Below, in pieces: positions 52,397 through 61,814 of a stretch of DNA of 64,000 bases. Where the stretch lies: positions 1 through 64,000 of the forward strand of contig JAJECT010000001.1 in assembly GCA_022821845.1 (NCBI GenBank). Reading direction: 5' to 3'. The notes beneath the pieces were generated by a model that saw only the letters and a list, made by a program, of their open reading frames with translations, was not told where the DNA came from and made no database searches. Each line of letters begins with the position of its first letter. Position 1 is the first letter of the stretch. A program made the translations under genes and the position numbers. Origin of the DNA: Rhodothermales bacterium (GTDB lineage: Bacteria > Bacteroidota > Rhodothermia > Rhodothermales > VXPQ01).

Positions 52397-55048
52397 TTAT
52401 TTCATCAGCACCATGCGCCGGGTGGCTATGTGCGCGCCCGTCTCAAGCACATAGACGTACACGCCGCTGGCCCACCCGGAGGCGTCCAGGCGCACTTCGT
52501 GTTCGCCCGCCGGGCGCAGCCCATCCACCGGCATAGCCACCTTCTGGCCCAGCAAGTTGTACACGGAGAGCCGGATTTGCGCGGAAGCCGGTTGCGTCCA
52601 GGCGATCGACGTGGTCGGATTGAACGGATTCGGATAATTCTGCGCCAGCGTCACGCCGGAAGGAAGTTCCACCGGGTCTTCTTCTGCGGACGTAACCCCC
52701 AGCGAAGCCCGAAACCGGGCGCGAATGGGAAACACCTGCCCGTTGAGCGAAAACCAGAAATCGTCGTCATCGTCGCGATCACACTCGTACGTACTGTCGT
52801 TGGGCTTGCGGCACAACCGCAAGGCCGCTATGGGGCGCCAGGTCGTAACATTCTCGCCATCCCTGTTCTTCAGGGTGCCATACCAGTAGGCCAGCGTATC
52901 CGGATCCGAATAACGGGTGCTCCGGGCCATGGAGGGGTAAAGGTAATTCTCGTCGGCGCCCTTGTTGGCCAGGCCAATGAAAATCGAATCCGGAAGTGTG
53001 GCAAGCGCCTGCTCGTCCTGCGGAATATTCACCCTGAGGAACGAATACGTATGGGAACTTACATGCGATGCCGTGGGCCGCTCGTCCACATCCTGGCTAT
53101 ACAGTTCTTTGCCTGGAAAGGCAAGCCGCCAGCTCCGAAGCGGCGTGGGCGGGTCCGTTGCGTCGTCGAACTCGTAGGGCACGTCGCGCCATTCGACGTC
53201 CCATACTTTTAGCGTGAAATCCCGGGGGGCGGCACTCGACACCATGCTGTTTCTATCCTGGTTAGCATATACCGGCGCCACAAAGACCGATGTCAGCTGC
53301 GCCCCGGCGGGCACCGGAAACACCTGCGCCATCATATTCTCTTCGTCCCCCGTAATATATACCATGTCCTGGTTTTTGCCGGTTTCGTGCGCCACCGTGG
53401 TGACATCAAAGCGCTCCCCTCCCCAATTGCCGGTAATATCCAGTTTGATGGGCGCAAAGAAATTCGCCTGCGTATGCACGACAATCAGCGTAACGCGCTC
53501 ATACGTTCCTTTCACGGAGTGGCTTTCCGTATCGGGATCCAGGTTCGCAAGTTCCTTCGCCCCCGTTTCTGATTCGGTAAACAGCCGCAACGATAAATGC
53601 TTCCGGTTGTTTGCGTCCGCATCGCTCCCGACCCGGAAGCCGCCTCCCGGTCCCCCTTCTCCCGTGCTCTCGAAATCCTTGATTTCCAGCACAAGGTCCG
53701 TCGCATTCTCCCACGTCAAATACTCGACGGCGCCGCCGGTCAAGTTTACCGTCGTTTCGGAGGGAGCAGGGTCAGCCTGGGTATCCACGATGATGGTAGA
53801 CGGCGCCTTCACGCTGTGCCGAATGGAAGGCTTGTAGGCGTACTGCTCCCCTACGCTGGCGTCGTTGATGAAATTCGCAGCGTGAAAATCCGCCACGACC
53901 CCCGCCAGCGTAAAACCATGCTCGCCCAGCACCTGATCGTAGGCGTCCGCGCCGTTGAGCCACGATCCAATCGGGCAAAAAGCGGCGCCCGGGGGGCATT
54001 TTGCGCGCACGATGGATCCGGTGGGTTCCAGCCCAATGCGGTCCGCAATGTAGGTCGTAAAAAGCCCGGACCGCTCGTAATCGTTTATGACTTCCACCGT
54101 CGCCGCATCGCGGCGCCAGGAAAGCAACGGGCGGCCATGCTCTCTCGGATCGTCCAGATACCTGATGGGACGCGGCGGAAATCCGTGCAACAATTCCGAC
54201 CATTCCGACAAGCCCTCGTTGACGAAAGTCAATTCGCATGTGGAACAGGGGCCCTTGAAATTAACATGCTGATACGCATGATGAATGACGTGCTGATATT
54301 CGTGCACCAGGGTGCCCGCCAGCGGCAGGACGCCTTTTTGCAGGCCCTGGGGCAGATCCATGTACACAATATTGCCCATATTTCCAACGCCGGGTTCGTC
54401 CGGTTCGGGATCCAGGTCAACCGCCGTAACGAAGCCGAGCACGCAGCAATCGTCGGTGCCCTCTACAATATCGAAAAACAGTATGTCGACCTTGCCGTCC
54501 GCATTGGGCTCCGTCGGCGGATCGCCGAATATCTGATGGCTGTTCGCTATCATGCCCTCCTCCGGTCGCCAGGAACCCTCGGGGGTTCGGGAAAGCACGT
54601 AGGCCTCGATTTCCGCAAATTGCTCGTCCGTAGCGACGCCCATCTGATCGTTCGCAACCCAAATATAGGCGAGATCGTTTTGCGCCACGAGCGTGAAGGC
54701 GCGCTTCTCCCAACGAGCGTCGTCTGTATAAATATCCGTTATCACATTAAAGTCCTTCTCTTGCCCCATGTCGTACGATACCGCCGTCTTGAATGTGGGC
54801 AACAAACCAAGCGCTTTCGCTTCATGGTATGCCCGCAAGGCGGCAATGGACTCCGGCCTCCGGGCGAGCCGATCCGTAACATGAATAATTTGTATGTCGT
54901 CGTCCGCCGCCTGCCGGGCGTCTTGTCCGGAAACGGGCGGTTGCATGGTTTCGAGCTCGCCCAGGTATTGCGCAAACGCCGGGCTTGCGGCCGCCAGCAG
55001 AACAAGGCAAAAAAGCAAGGTAAGGCACGGAGCGAAGCGTCTGGCCAT
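52397..55048 (-). CDS. Secreted metalloprotease with T9SS C-terminal sorting domain
   Basis: 883 residues. Signal peptide MARRFAPCLTLLFCLVLLAAASPAFA (ATG 55048; an upstream TTG was rejected). Around 240-285 lies LPLAGTLVHEYQHVIHHAYQ with HExxH at 249-253 and NEGLSEWSE downstream, suggesting a zinc metalloprotease of the M30/hyicolysin kind. A cysteine pair CSTC precedes the glutamate. The middle is beta-sandwich-like. The C-terminal about 85 residues (LAQNYPNPFNPTTSIAW ... GWASGVYVYVLETG ... RRMVLMK) are the type A T9SS sorting domain, so the protein would be exported through SprA. Confidence 0.87.
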   Translation of the reverse strand: MARRFAPCLTLLFCLVLLAAASPAFAQYLGELETMQPPVSGQDARQAADDDIQIIHVTDRLARRPESIAALRAYHEAKALGLLPTFKTAVSYDMGQEKDFNVITDIYTDDARWEKRAFTLVAQNDLAYIWVANDQMGVATDEQFAEIEAYVLSRTPEGSWRPEEGMIANSHQIFGDPPTEPNADGKVDILFFDIVEGTDDCCVLGFVTAVDLDPEPDEPGVGNMGNIVYMDLPQGLQKGVLPLAGTLVHEYQHVIHHAYQHVNFKGPCSTCELTFVNEGLSEWSELLHGFPPRPIRYLDDPREHGRPLLSWRRDAATVEVINDYERSGLFTTYIADRIGLEPTGSIVRAKCPPGAAFCPIGSWLNGADAYDQVLGEHGFTLAGVVADFHAANFINDASVGEQYAYKPSIRHSVKAPSTIIVDTQADPAPSETTVNLTGGAVEYLTWENATDLVLEIKDFESTGEGGPGGGFRVGSDADANNRKHLSLRLFTESETGAKELANLDPDTESHSVKGTYERVTLIVVHTQANFFAPIKLDITGNWGGERFDVTTVAHETGKNQDMVYITGDEENMMAQVFPVPAGAQLTSVFVAPVYANQDRNSMVSSAAPRDFTLKVWDVEWRDVPYEFDDATDPPTPLRSWRLAFPGKELYSQDVDERPTASHVSSHTYSFLRVNIPQDEQALATLPDSIFIGLANKGADENYLYPSMARSTRYSDPDTLAYWYGTLKNRDGENVTTWRPIAALRLCRKPNDSTYECDRDDDDDFWFSLNGQVFPIRARFRASLGVTSAEEDPVELPSGVTLAQNYPNPFNPTTSIAWTQPASAQIRLSVYNLLGQKVAMPVDGLRPAGEHEVRLDASGWASGVYVYVLETGAHIATRRMVLMK

Positions 55049-55244
55049 GGAAGCACCCAAAGCGTTTTGGTGGATAAAAGCGAATACGGTAATGTTACGG
55101 GATTATGACGAGATACGCCACCTGGTTCTAAAGTGAAGCAAAAAGCGTACCTTGCAATGCAAACAGGACGCGACCCGCAAACCGCGCCCTGTGATTTCCG
55201 TTACGCAAAAGCAGCCGGCCCCCTGGCGCAAAAGCCCGCAGCCA

Positions 55245-55592
55245 ATGAAACGCCAACGCACGAAACCGTCCCGCATCCGCCCGCATCGACGCCATGCGCC
55301 CGAAGCGTACATACTCTGCCTGTTGTTCGTGGGCCTTGCTTCCTGCGCCACGAACCGCGAACCCGCCGCCGACGTCGTCACGGTAGAAGGCATGGTCGCC
55401 GTGCGGGGCAACGAGCCTTTTGCCGAGTACGTACTGGAAACGTCGGGCGACGCGGCGTACGTCCTCGTCTTCCCGGAAGACGTGGAAACCCCGGCCCGCC
55501 TGCGCGTGACAGGCCGTCTGTACGTCAAGGAACGGATGGGCAGATCGTATGCGCATATCGAAGTCCATACGTATGAAAAACTATCCGACTAA
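55245..55592 (+). CDS. Small lipoprotein, hypothetical
   Basis: 115 residues from ATG 55245. A very basic start, a hydrophobic segment and lipobox (YILCLLFVGLASC) then about 80 residues of beta-rich sequence (VVTVEGMVAVRGNEPFAEYVLETSG...RLRVTGRLYVKERMGRSYAHIEVHTYEKL) that could be an OB-like fold. No family was named with confidence. It stands alone between the divergent T9SS protease gene and the convergent murJ gene. Confidence 0.65.
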   Translation: MKRQRTKPSRIRPHRRHAPEAYILCLLFVGLASCATNREPAADVVTVEGMVAVRGNEPFAEYVLETSGDAAYVLVFPEDVETPARLRVTGRLYVKERMGRSYAHIEVHTYEKLSD

Positions 55593-55704
55593 AGGCTGCA
55601 TGCTGTTCGGCTGCAAAACGTAAAACGCAGGGCCGAAGGGAATTACCTATGAAAATCTTGCAAAAAAGATGCCGAAATCGCGCAAGCGGTCGCAGGGGAA
55701 AGCG

Positions 55705-57441
55705 CTACCCGCCCCGCTTGCCGCGCCGAACGAACCGCCCGGACAACCGCGCCAGTTCGGGTACCCGGCGCATATAGGCGATAGCGAGATACCCTGCCCC
55801 ATAGATCGATACCACGACCAACGCTTCGACCGCAACGGGCAGACGGGGCGTCAAAAACCATGCGACGCCCGCCGGCACCGCCGCAACCAGCGCCATCGCC
55901 GTCATACGGCGCACGGCCTCCCAGGGCAAACGAAACGCAGGGAGCAAGACGCCGAGCGACCGCTGGAGACGCCATAATTCGACCCAGGCCCCGATGGTCG
56001 CGCCCGCAGCCAACCCCAGGCTGCCCAGATACAACGTACGCGTTCCCAGCGACGAACCCGCGACGGCCCCCACGGCCACGCCGTCCAATAGAAGCATGGC
56101 GGGGACCGCCGCACTCGTGGACACGACCACGCGCAACACAGCGATGCGCGCCGGGGTGCGCGTATTCTTGCGCGCATAGAACGCATTTTGCAACAGGCGG
56201 GACATGGCCGTCGCCAGCAGCCCCAGCGAATACCCGGCCAGCACCAGATACACCAGCCAGGCGTCCTCGGACCCAAACGCCCCCGTGCGGAAAAGCGCGC
56301 CCACGATAAGCAAGCCAAACGCAAGGTACCCGATACACGTGGGAATCGTCAGGAACAGCATCTGCCGAAGAGACCCGGACAGGCGCTGCGCGAAAGCGTC
56401 GGCTTTATCGGCCCCGAAACGAGACAGTTCGGGCAATTCCGACGCCGCCACGGACATTCCGAAAAGGCTTATCGGCAAGACATACAGCATCTGCGCGGGC
56501 CGCAACGCCGAGACGGCGCCCGCCGCAAGGCAGGAAGCCAGCAAAAGATCCAGGTAAGAAGAAATCTGATAGACGCCGCGCCCGGCGACAGCCGGTCCAA
56601 AGGCGCGCAGGGCTTCCCGAACCCCCGCCACCTTCGCGGACAAGGAAAGGCGGAAGCCGCGCAGCAGCCGAAACACCAGGGGCGCCTGCGCCGCGAATTG
56701 CAGGAAGCCGCCCAGCAAAGCCCCGTAGAAAGCGGCGAACAGCAGATCCGTCCGCGCGTCCGCCGCGGAACCCAGCGTCATCCTCGCCCCAACGATCAGC
56801 GCGCCAATGATCGCCGCATTCCACAGGACCGGGGCAAAGTACGGCAGAAAAAACCGCCGGTGGCTGTTCAGTACGCCCAGGCACCACGCCGCCAGCACCA
56901 GCAAGCCGGTCATGGGAAAGATGATGCGCACGGCCCGGACGGCCAGTTCGAATCGATCAACCGACAGTTCGCCCGCAGCCACGGCGGCGGCGTCCGCCCG
57001 GAACCCCGCCGCGAAAATCGTTACCACAGGCTCCGCCAGCAGTATGCCCGCCAGGGCAAGTAGCGCGGTCAGCGCCAGCAACAACCCGAAAATCGCCCCG
57101 GCGAACCGCCCCGCTTCCCGTTCCCGCCCCGCTGCGAGCATTTTCGAGTAGATGGGGATGAACGCCGCCGAAATCGTGCCCTCGCCCAGCAGATTCTGCA
57201 ACAGGTTCGGCCCCCGGAACGCGACCTGAAACACATCCGCGTACGCGCCCAGCCCGAAAAAATGGGCAAGCGCCCGCTCCCGCGCGAATCCGAAGAGGCG
57301 GCTTGCAAGAATGCCGCCCGCCACCACGCCGGCGGCGTTCCTGCGCGGCGATCCCGCCGCGTCGCTTTGCCCGACCATGCCTTCCCGACCTTCCGAATCG
57401 GGGGTTTTCTCGGGTTCGCGGGAAACGTCGCTCATGCGCAT
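55705..57441 (-). CDS. murJ: Lipid II flippase MurJ
   Basis: 578 residues, about 14 spans. N-terminal MurJ pattern AGGILASRLFGFARERALAHFFGLG, then DVFQVAFRGPNLLQNLLGEGTISAAFIPIYSKM, with the conserved arginines expected in the central cavity. It flips lipid II across the inner membrane for peptidoglycan synthesis. The ATG at 57441 overlaps the last base of the aroQ stop (TAATG); ATG 57435 is an alternative. It ends in a basic tail (RRGKRGG). Confidence 0.94.
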   Translation of the reverse strand: MRMSDVSREPEKTPDSEGREGMVGQSDAAGSPRRNAAGVVAGGILASRLFGFARERALAHFFGLGAYADVFQVAFRGPNLLQNLLGEGTISAAFIPIYSKMLAAGREREAGRFAGAIFGLLLALTALLALAGILLAEPVVTIFAAGFRADAAAVAAGELSVDRFELAVRAVRIIFPMTGLLVLAAWCLGVLNSHRRFFLPYFAPVLWNAAIIGALIVGARMTLGSAADARTDLLFAAFYGALLGGFLQFAAQAPLVFRLLRGFRLSLSAKVAGVREALRAFGPAVAGRGVYQISSYLDLLLASCLAAGAVSALRPAQMLYVLPISLFGMSVAASELPELSRFGADKADAFAQRLSGSLRQMLFLTIPTCIGYLAFGLLIVGALFRTGAFGSEDAWLVYLVLAGYSLGLLATAMSRLLQNAFYARKNTRTPARIAVLRVVVSTSAAVPAMLLLDGVAVGAVAGSSLGTRTLYLGSLGLAAGATIGAWVELWRLQRSLGVLLPAFRLPWEAVRRMTAMALVAAVPAGVAWFLTPRLPVAVEALVVVSIYGAGYLAIAYMRRVPELARLSGRFVRRGKRGG

Positions 57442-57872
57442 TACGCTCCGGCGGCGTCCAGAAAGTAGCGTACGGCCAGTTCGTAGCCTTTCGCGCCCAA
57501 ACCCACGATCTGCCCCGCCGATACGGCGGCGATCATGGACCGATGCCGAAAAGATTCGCGGGCGTGCACATTCGACAAATGCACTTCGATAACCGGTACG
57601 TCTATCGCCGCCACGGCGTCCCGCAGCGCGACGGACGTATGCGTAAACGCGCCGGGATTGAACACGGCGCCCGCCGCGCCCTCCCGGGCCGCCTCATGCA
57701 ACGCATCGATCAGGCCCCCTTCGTGATTACTCTGGACAAACCGGAAATCCACCTCGGGAAACAAGGCGCAGAGGGCGTCCTGCATGTCGGCCAGCGTGGC
57801 CGTCCCGTAAGTTTCCGGTTCGCGCGTACCGAGCAGGTTCAGGTTGGGACCGTTGAGTACGAACAGTTTCAT
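57441..57872 (-). CDS. aroQ: Type II 3-dehydroquinate dehydratase
   Basis: 143 residues. Type II signature NGPNLNLLGTREPETYG (catalytic Tyr), FVQSNHEGGLIDALHEA, NPGAFTHTSVALRDA, VIEVHLSNVHARESFRHRS (catalytic His). It dehydrates 3-dehydroquinate in the shikimate pathway as a dodecamer. A GGAGG ribosome-binding site lies 8 bases upstream of ATG 57872 and decides the start over one 33 bases further out. murJ is coupled downstream. Confidence 0.96.
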   Translation of the reverse strand: MKLFVLNGPNLNLLGTREPETYGTATLADMQDALCALFPEVDFRFVQSNHEGGLIDALHEAAREGAAGAVFNPGAFTHTSVALRDAVAAIDVPVIEVHLSNVHARESFRHRSMIAAVSAGQIVGLGAKGYELAVRYFLDAAGA

Positions 57873-57968
57873 CAGGCGTCCTCCAGGGCGACGAGGCAAG
57901 GGCAAAGATTGCGAAAAGATACGAAATAACGACGCGAATCGCAGCGGCGGCCAAGACGAACCGCGCCG

Positions 57969-58772
57969 TCACGCCCCTGCTTCGAAAACCAGTCCGTCGT
58001 ACCCAAGCCGGATGCCCTCCGGCAAGCGGGCCTCGGCGTCGGCGTGCAACGCGCTATGCGTCATATGGGTGAAATAGGTCTGCCGCGCGCCAATGCGCTG
58101 CGCGGCCCGAATCGCCTCCCGGAAAGAAAAATGCGTGGGATGCCCTTCCTCCCGCAAGGCGTCGAGCACCAGCACGTCCAGGCCCCGCAACAAGTCGAAG
58201 CTGCTTTCCGGAATCCGGTTGGTGTCCGTCAGGTAGGCGAATTTCCCTATCCGATACCCGAACAGGGGCAGTTCCCCGTGATACGCGTCGACAGGCACGA
58301 CGGATACGGATTGCGCCGTATCGCGGCGGCCGGTTACGGTAAAAGGCCCCTCGACGCTTTGCAACTTCAGGTTGGGGACGCCGGGATAGGAACGGTCCTC
58401 GAAAATATAGGTGAACATCTTGCGCAGCACCCGCACGGTATTATGGCGAGCGTAACATATAATGGGCCGCCGGTTTTCAAACAGGAACGGACGCAGGTCG
58501 TCTATGCCGCCCACATGGTCGAAATGGTGATGCGTGAACAGCACGGCGTCGATGTGCCGGATGCCTTCGCGAAGCGCCTGCCCGCGAAAATCCGGTCCGA
58601 TGTCGATAAGAATGCGCAACCCCTGCGTCTCCAGAACGCATGCGCTGCGGGTGCGCTTGTCGCGCGGGTCCTCCGAAGCGCATACTGGACACGCGCACCC
58701 GATAACGGGTACGCCGGTGGAGGTGCCCGTGCCGAGCAGGGTCACGCGAATGCGATCCTCACTCCGTATCAT
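57969..58772 (-). CDS. MBL-fold metallo-hydrolase (PhnP-like)
   Basis: 267 residues. The N-terminus VTLLGTGTSTGVPVIGCACPVCAS has the cysteine cluster of the PhnP branch. The metal motif THHHFDHVGGIDDLRPF (HxHxDH form HHHFDH), YLTDTNRIPESS, and FTHMTHSA complete the two-metal site. PhnP hydrolyses cyclic phosphodiesters; Bacteroidota carry many such proteins without phosphonate genes, so the substrate is uncertain. The start overlaps the upstream small gene by 14 bases, so it belongs to the same minus-strand operon. Confidence 0.88.
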   Translation of the reverse strand: MIRSEDRIRVTLLGTGTSTGVPVIGCACPVCASEDPRDKRTRSACVLETQGLRILIDIGPDFRGQALREGIRHIDAVLFTHHHFDHVGGIDDLRPFLFENRRPIICYARHNTVRVLRKMFTYIFEDRSYPGVPNLKLQSVEGPFTVTGRRDTAQSVSVVPVDAYHGELPLFGYRIGKFAYLTDTNRIPESSFDLLRGLDVLVLDALREEGHPTHFSFREAIRAAQRIGARQTYFTHMTHSALHADAEARLPEGIRLGYDGLVFEAGA

Positions 58773-59052
58773 CCGCTTCGTATACCGCCTCCGGCTCGTT
58801 TTGCCGCCACACTTCCTCGACCGCGGCGCGCACGGCAGGTTTCAAAAAAATATCGTCGAGGGGCAGATCCCGCAAGCTGTTGGCCAGCACGATCAATTGC
58901 ATTTCGGGAAGATGCTGCTTGTTCAGCACAATCATGCGCTCGTCGCCCACCTTGCACCGTCCGCCGCGAAAACGCCCCTTTTCCATGCGCACCTCCAGGC
59001 CAAACCCGGCGGCCGCTTCCTTGAGTTCTTCAAGAATGTGTTGGGTTTTCAT
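58759..59052 (-). CDS. Conserved small hypothetical protein (97 aa)
   Basis: 97 residues, cytosolic, no membrane segment. MKTQHILEELKEAAAGFGLEVR, then KGRFRGGRCKVGDERMIVLNKQHLPEMQLIVLANSL and an acidic end. The pattern (helix, short beta hairpin around GGRC, helix) is seen in small uncharacterised Bacteroidota proteins. Overlap of 14 bases with the MBL gene supports translation of both. Function unknown. Confidence 0.7.
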   Translation of the reverse strand: MKTQHILEELKEAAAGFGLEVRMEKGRFRGGRCKVGDERMIVLNKQHLPEMQLIVLANSLRDLPLDDIFLKPAVRAAVEEVWRQNEPEAVYEADDTE

Positions 59053-59102
59053 CGGACGGCAGGGTGAGGGACAAAAAGAAAGCGGAATGCCGGAATGCGC
59101 GG

Positions 59103-59885
59103 TCACCAGTTCAGGCCCAGGGCGATCCTGTGCCGCGAGCCGCGGTGATCCAGCCTGGTCTGGTCCGGTTCCAGCAGCAAATCCGCGTCGCCCGCCCGCC
59201 AGGCTTGCATGCGAAACCCGTACCCCGCCGATAAACCAAGGCGTCCGAACGCCTCGCGAACATGCAGGCGGACGCCCGCATCCACCAGCCAGGACAGGCC
59301 CGCGCTCCCCCCAAAGGACCGCAGCGCAACGCCCAGGACGGGGGCCGCCCGCGCCTCGAACGCCACGTTCTTGTCGCGTTCCGCGCTCCCGCCAAGACCC
59401 GCGCCCAAACCAAGCACCGTTACCTGAAACGACGAAAACGGCGCGTCCGCCTCTTCGTTCAGGGTCACCCGGCGATAGTTGGACTGAAGCGTCAGGGGAA
59501 TGTATAGTCGGGCGGTCTCCGACGCCCGAATCGCGAAAAGGCGGTTCCAGGTTTCTACGGAAAAGTCCAGTAACCGCGCGTCGGCTCCCGCGCCCGTGTT
59601 TTCCGGGCCGTATGCGATGGACGCGGAAAGATTGCCCCGCAGGTACAGCAAGCCATACGCCGGGCCCGTAAAGGCCGGGGCCTCTTCGTCCGGCTTCCCC
59701 CCTTCCGGCTGGAAATCGACGGCCTCCCACGCAAGCGCCACCGTGGTCGCGCGTTGCTGCGCAACCCTTCCGTAGGAAAAAAGCTGCGCCCGCGCCTCCG
59801 AAACCGCCGCAAGCGACGGCAAAGCAAGCAACGCCATGGCCGCAACGCCCGCAACCGGCGCCAGGGAAGTTCCGCGATAAGGCAT
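59103..59885 (-). CDS. Outer-membrane beta-barrel protein, hypothetical
   Basis: 260 residues. Signal peptide about 1-33 (APVAGVAAMALLALPSLAAVSEARA). The mature part consists of amphipathic strands (YGLLYLRGNLSASIAYG, LLDFSVETWNRLFAIRAS, TARLYIPLTLQSNYRRVTL, AGYGFRMQAWRAGDADLLLEP) and ends RHRIALGLNW with an aromatic C-terminus, as in barrels. ATG 59885 preferred to a TTG at 59897. It lies 48 bases downstream of the RNase gene on the same strand. No ligand suggested. Confidence 0.7.
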   Translation of the reverse strand: MPYRGTSLAPVAGVAAMALLALPSLAAVSEARAQLFSYGRVAQQRATTVALAWEAVDFQPEGGKPDEEAPAFTGPAYGLLYLRGNLSASIAYGPENTGAGADARLLDFSVETWNRLFAIRASETARLYIPLTLQSNYRRVTLNEEADAPFSSFQVTVLGLGAGLGGSAERDKNVAFEARAAPVLGVALRSFGGSAGLSWLVDAGVRLHVREAFGRLGLSAGYGFRMQAWRAGDADLLLEPDQTRLDHRGSRHRIALGLNW

Positions 59886-59933
59886 AGTCTGGCCCAAAGT
59901 AGCGAAAGCAATAGCGATACGGTCCGACCCGCG

Positions 59934-61814
59934 CTATCCGGGCCGCCCCCTTTTCGGCGGGGCAACGCGCCGGGTCAGGTCCTCCCCGGACCGGGTATCC
60001 GTAATGCGGAATGCGTACGGCGACATCCTGCCGTCTGTTTTGAGGCGTACGCGCAAGGAATGTTTCAGAAAAAATCCAACGCGCACGCCGGCGAATTTGC
60101 TCTTCAGCCAGGCCGCCGTAAACGGATGCGTCCATAGCGTCAGGTTCCGCGGACCGTCCGTCGCTTTGTACGCCGCCATCCACTGCTGGATTTCCTGCAG
60201 CACGACGATCGGCTCCGGGCGCCTTCCCCGCGCGGCCCCGCGCCCCCTTCCGGGCGACGGTTTCGGTTCTTTTGTCTCTGCGCTCCGGGACGGTTTTCGG
60301 GGCGGCGATTTCGCTTGGGGAGGCTTGTTTTCCTGAGGCGGCGTTTTGCGCGGGGGAGGGGACGAGGCCTCCGGATTCTCGGACGCGCCGTTCTGCGCCG
60401 GAAAATCCGGGGAATTGGCGCCCACCGTAACGCTTGGACGCAAACGCTGCCGGGTAATCTGAATAAGCCCGAAGTCGCTCATGGGCAGCGCCTTCGTAAC
60501 AGCGCGGTCCTTTCTGAATTCCTTCCGAAGCTCGTCGAAAATTTTCCTGCGGTTCTTTTCGTCCCGGAGGTCGATGAAATCCACCACGATAATGCCGCCA
60601 AGGTCCCGCAGGCGCACTTGCTTTGCGATAGCCCGCGCCGCTTCCAGGTTCACCTTCACCGAACTTTCTTCCTGCGACAGCCCGCGGCCCGCCCTGCCGG
60701 AGTTCACGTCCACCACATGCATGGCCTCCGTATGCTCAATGAAGAGATATCCGCCGCCCGGTAAATTAACGCGCTCCGAAAACGCCTCCTGTATTTCATT
60801 CTGGACGCCCGCCGCCTCGAACACATGCTTCTTGCCTGTGTGATGCCGGACGGCGCTGGCCATTTGCGGGGCAACCGCCTGAATGTAATTCCTGACGTTG
60901 CGATACAGCCGCTCGTTATCGATCAGCACCCGGTCGTAATCTTCGGAAAACCGGTCGCGCATAACCGACGAAAGCATGTTTACGTCGCGGTGCGCCAGCA
61001 TGGGCGGCTTGGGACGGCCCGCAAGCCGCTGCTCCATCTTGCGCCATTTGTCGAGCAGCAGCCTTAAATCCGTGTCGAGCGTTTTGGCGTCTTTCCCCTG
61101 GGCCACGGTGCGCACGATCAGGCCTATGCCCGCCGGAACGAGGCTTTTGGCCAGCGCCTTGAGGCGGCGGCGCTCCTTGTAGGAATGAATCTGCTTCGAC
61201 ACCGCCACATAGTTTCCGAACGGAACGAGGACCAGAAAACGCCCGGCCATGGATATGTCCGTGGACACGCGGCTGCCCTTGGTCGAAATCGGCTCCTTGA
61301 CTACCTTGACCAGAATCCGCTGATTGGCTTTCAGGGTTTTTTCCGGGGGAGCGGCGGCGCGGCGGCCCTTGTCCGTTTTTCTGGACAAGCGTTGCGCGAG
61401 GCGGCGGCGGGCGCGGATTTTCACGGTCCGCTCGAAGGAAGCCTTGTCCTCGCCGCGCCGGGATGCGCTACGGTCGCGGTGCGGTTTGCGGCGCGGCCCC
61501 CGTTTTCGCGGCGGCTTGCGGTTGCGATTCACCGTGCGCGAAACATCGGGCTGCTTCGACGCCACGAATTCGAGCAACTGCCCGAGGTCGTCCGACAAAT
61601 CGGAAAAATGAAGAAAGGCGTCCTGTTTGCGGCCAATATCCACGAACGCGGCCTGGATGCTGGGCATGACCTTGCACACCCGGCCCAGATAAATGTCGCC
61701 GATCGTTCGCGAATTATCGGGATTCTCTATGTAGAGTTCTGCGAGCTTTCCATTTTCCAGGATGGCTATCCGCGTTTGCGCCTTTTCTGCATTGATGATA
61801 ATTTCTTTACCCAT
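59934..61814 (-). CDS. rng: Ribonuclease E/G family protein
   Basis: 626 residues. S1 domain start (IGDIYLGRVCKVMPSIQAAFVDIGRKQDAFLHFSD) interrupted at about 85-165 by an Arg/Lys-rich insertion (KPPRKRGPRRKPHRDRSASRR). Catalytic metal acids are present in MHVVDVNSGR and GGIIVVDFIDLRDEKNR, with FGLIQITRQRLRPS following. A Pro/Lys-rich linker (about 470-530) precedes the terminal domain (LTLWTHPFTAAWLKSKF). The CPxCxG-type zinc-link motif usual after ITRQR was not found. It processes rRNA and decays mRNA. A gene-free leader of several hundred bases precedes it. Confidence 0.9.
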   Translation of the reverse strand: MGKEIIINAEKAQTRIAILENGKLAELYIENPDNSRTIGDIYLGRVCKVMPSIQAAFVDIGRKQDAFLHFSDLSDDLGQLLEFVASKQPDVSRTVNRNRKPPRKRGPRRKPHRDRSASRRGEDKASFERTVKIRARRRLAQRLSRKTDKGRRAAAPPEKTLKANQRILVKVVKEPISTKGSRVSTDISMAGRFLVLVPFGNYVAVSKQIHSYKERRRLKALAKSLVPAGIGLIVRTVAQGKDAKTLDTDLRLLLDKWRKMEQRLAGRPKPPMLAHRDVNMLSSVMRDRFSEDYDRVLIDNERLYRNVRNYIQAVAPQMASAVRHHTGKKHVFEAAGVQNEIQEAFSERVNLPGGGYLFIEHTEAMHVVDVNSGRAGRGLSQEESSVKVNLEAARAIAKQVRLRDLGGIIVVDFIDLRDEKNRRKIFDELRKEFRKDRAVTKALPMSDFGLIQITRQRLRPSVTVGANSPDFPAQNGASENPEASSPPPRKTPPQENKPPQAKSPPRKPSRSAETKEPKPSPGRGRGAARGRRPEPIVVLQEIQQWMAAYKATDGPRNLTLWTHPFTAAWLKSKFAGVRVGFFLKHSLRVRLKTDGRMSPYAFRITDTRSGEDLTRRVAPPKRGRPG

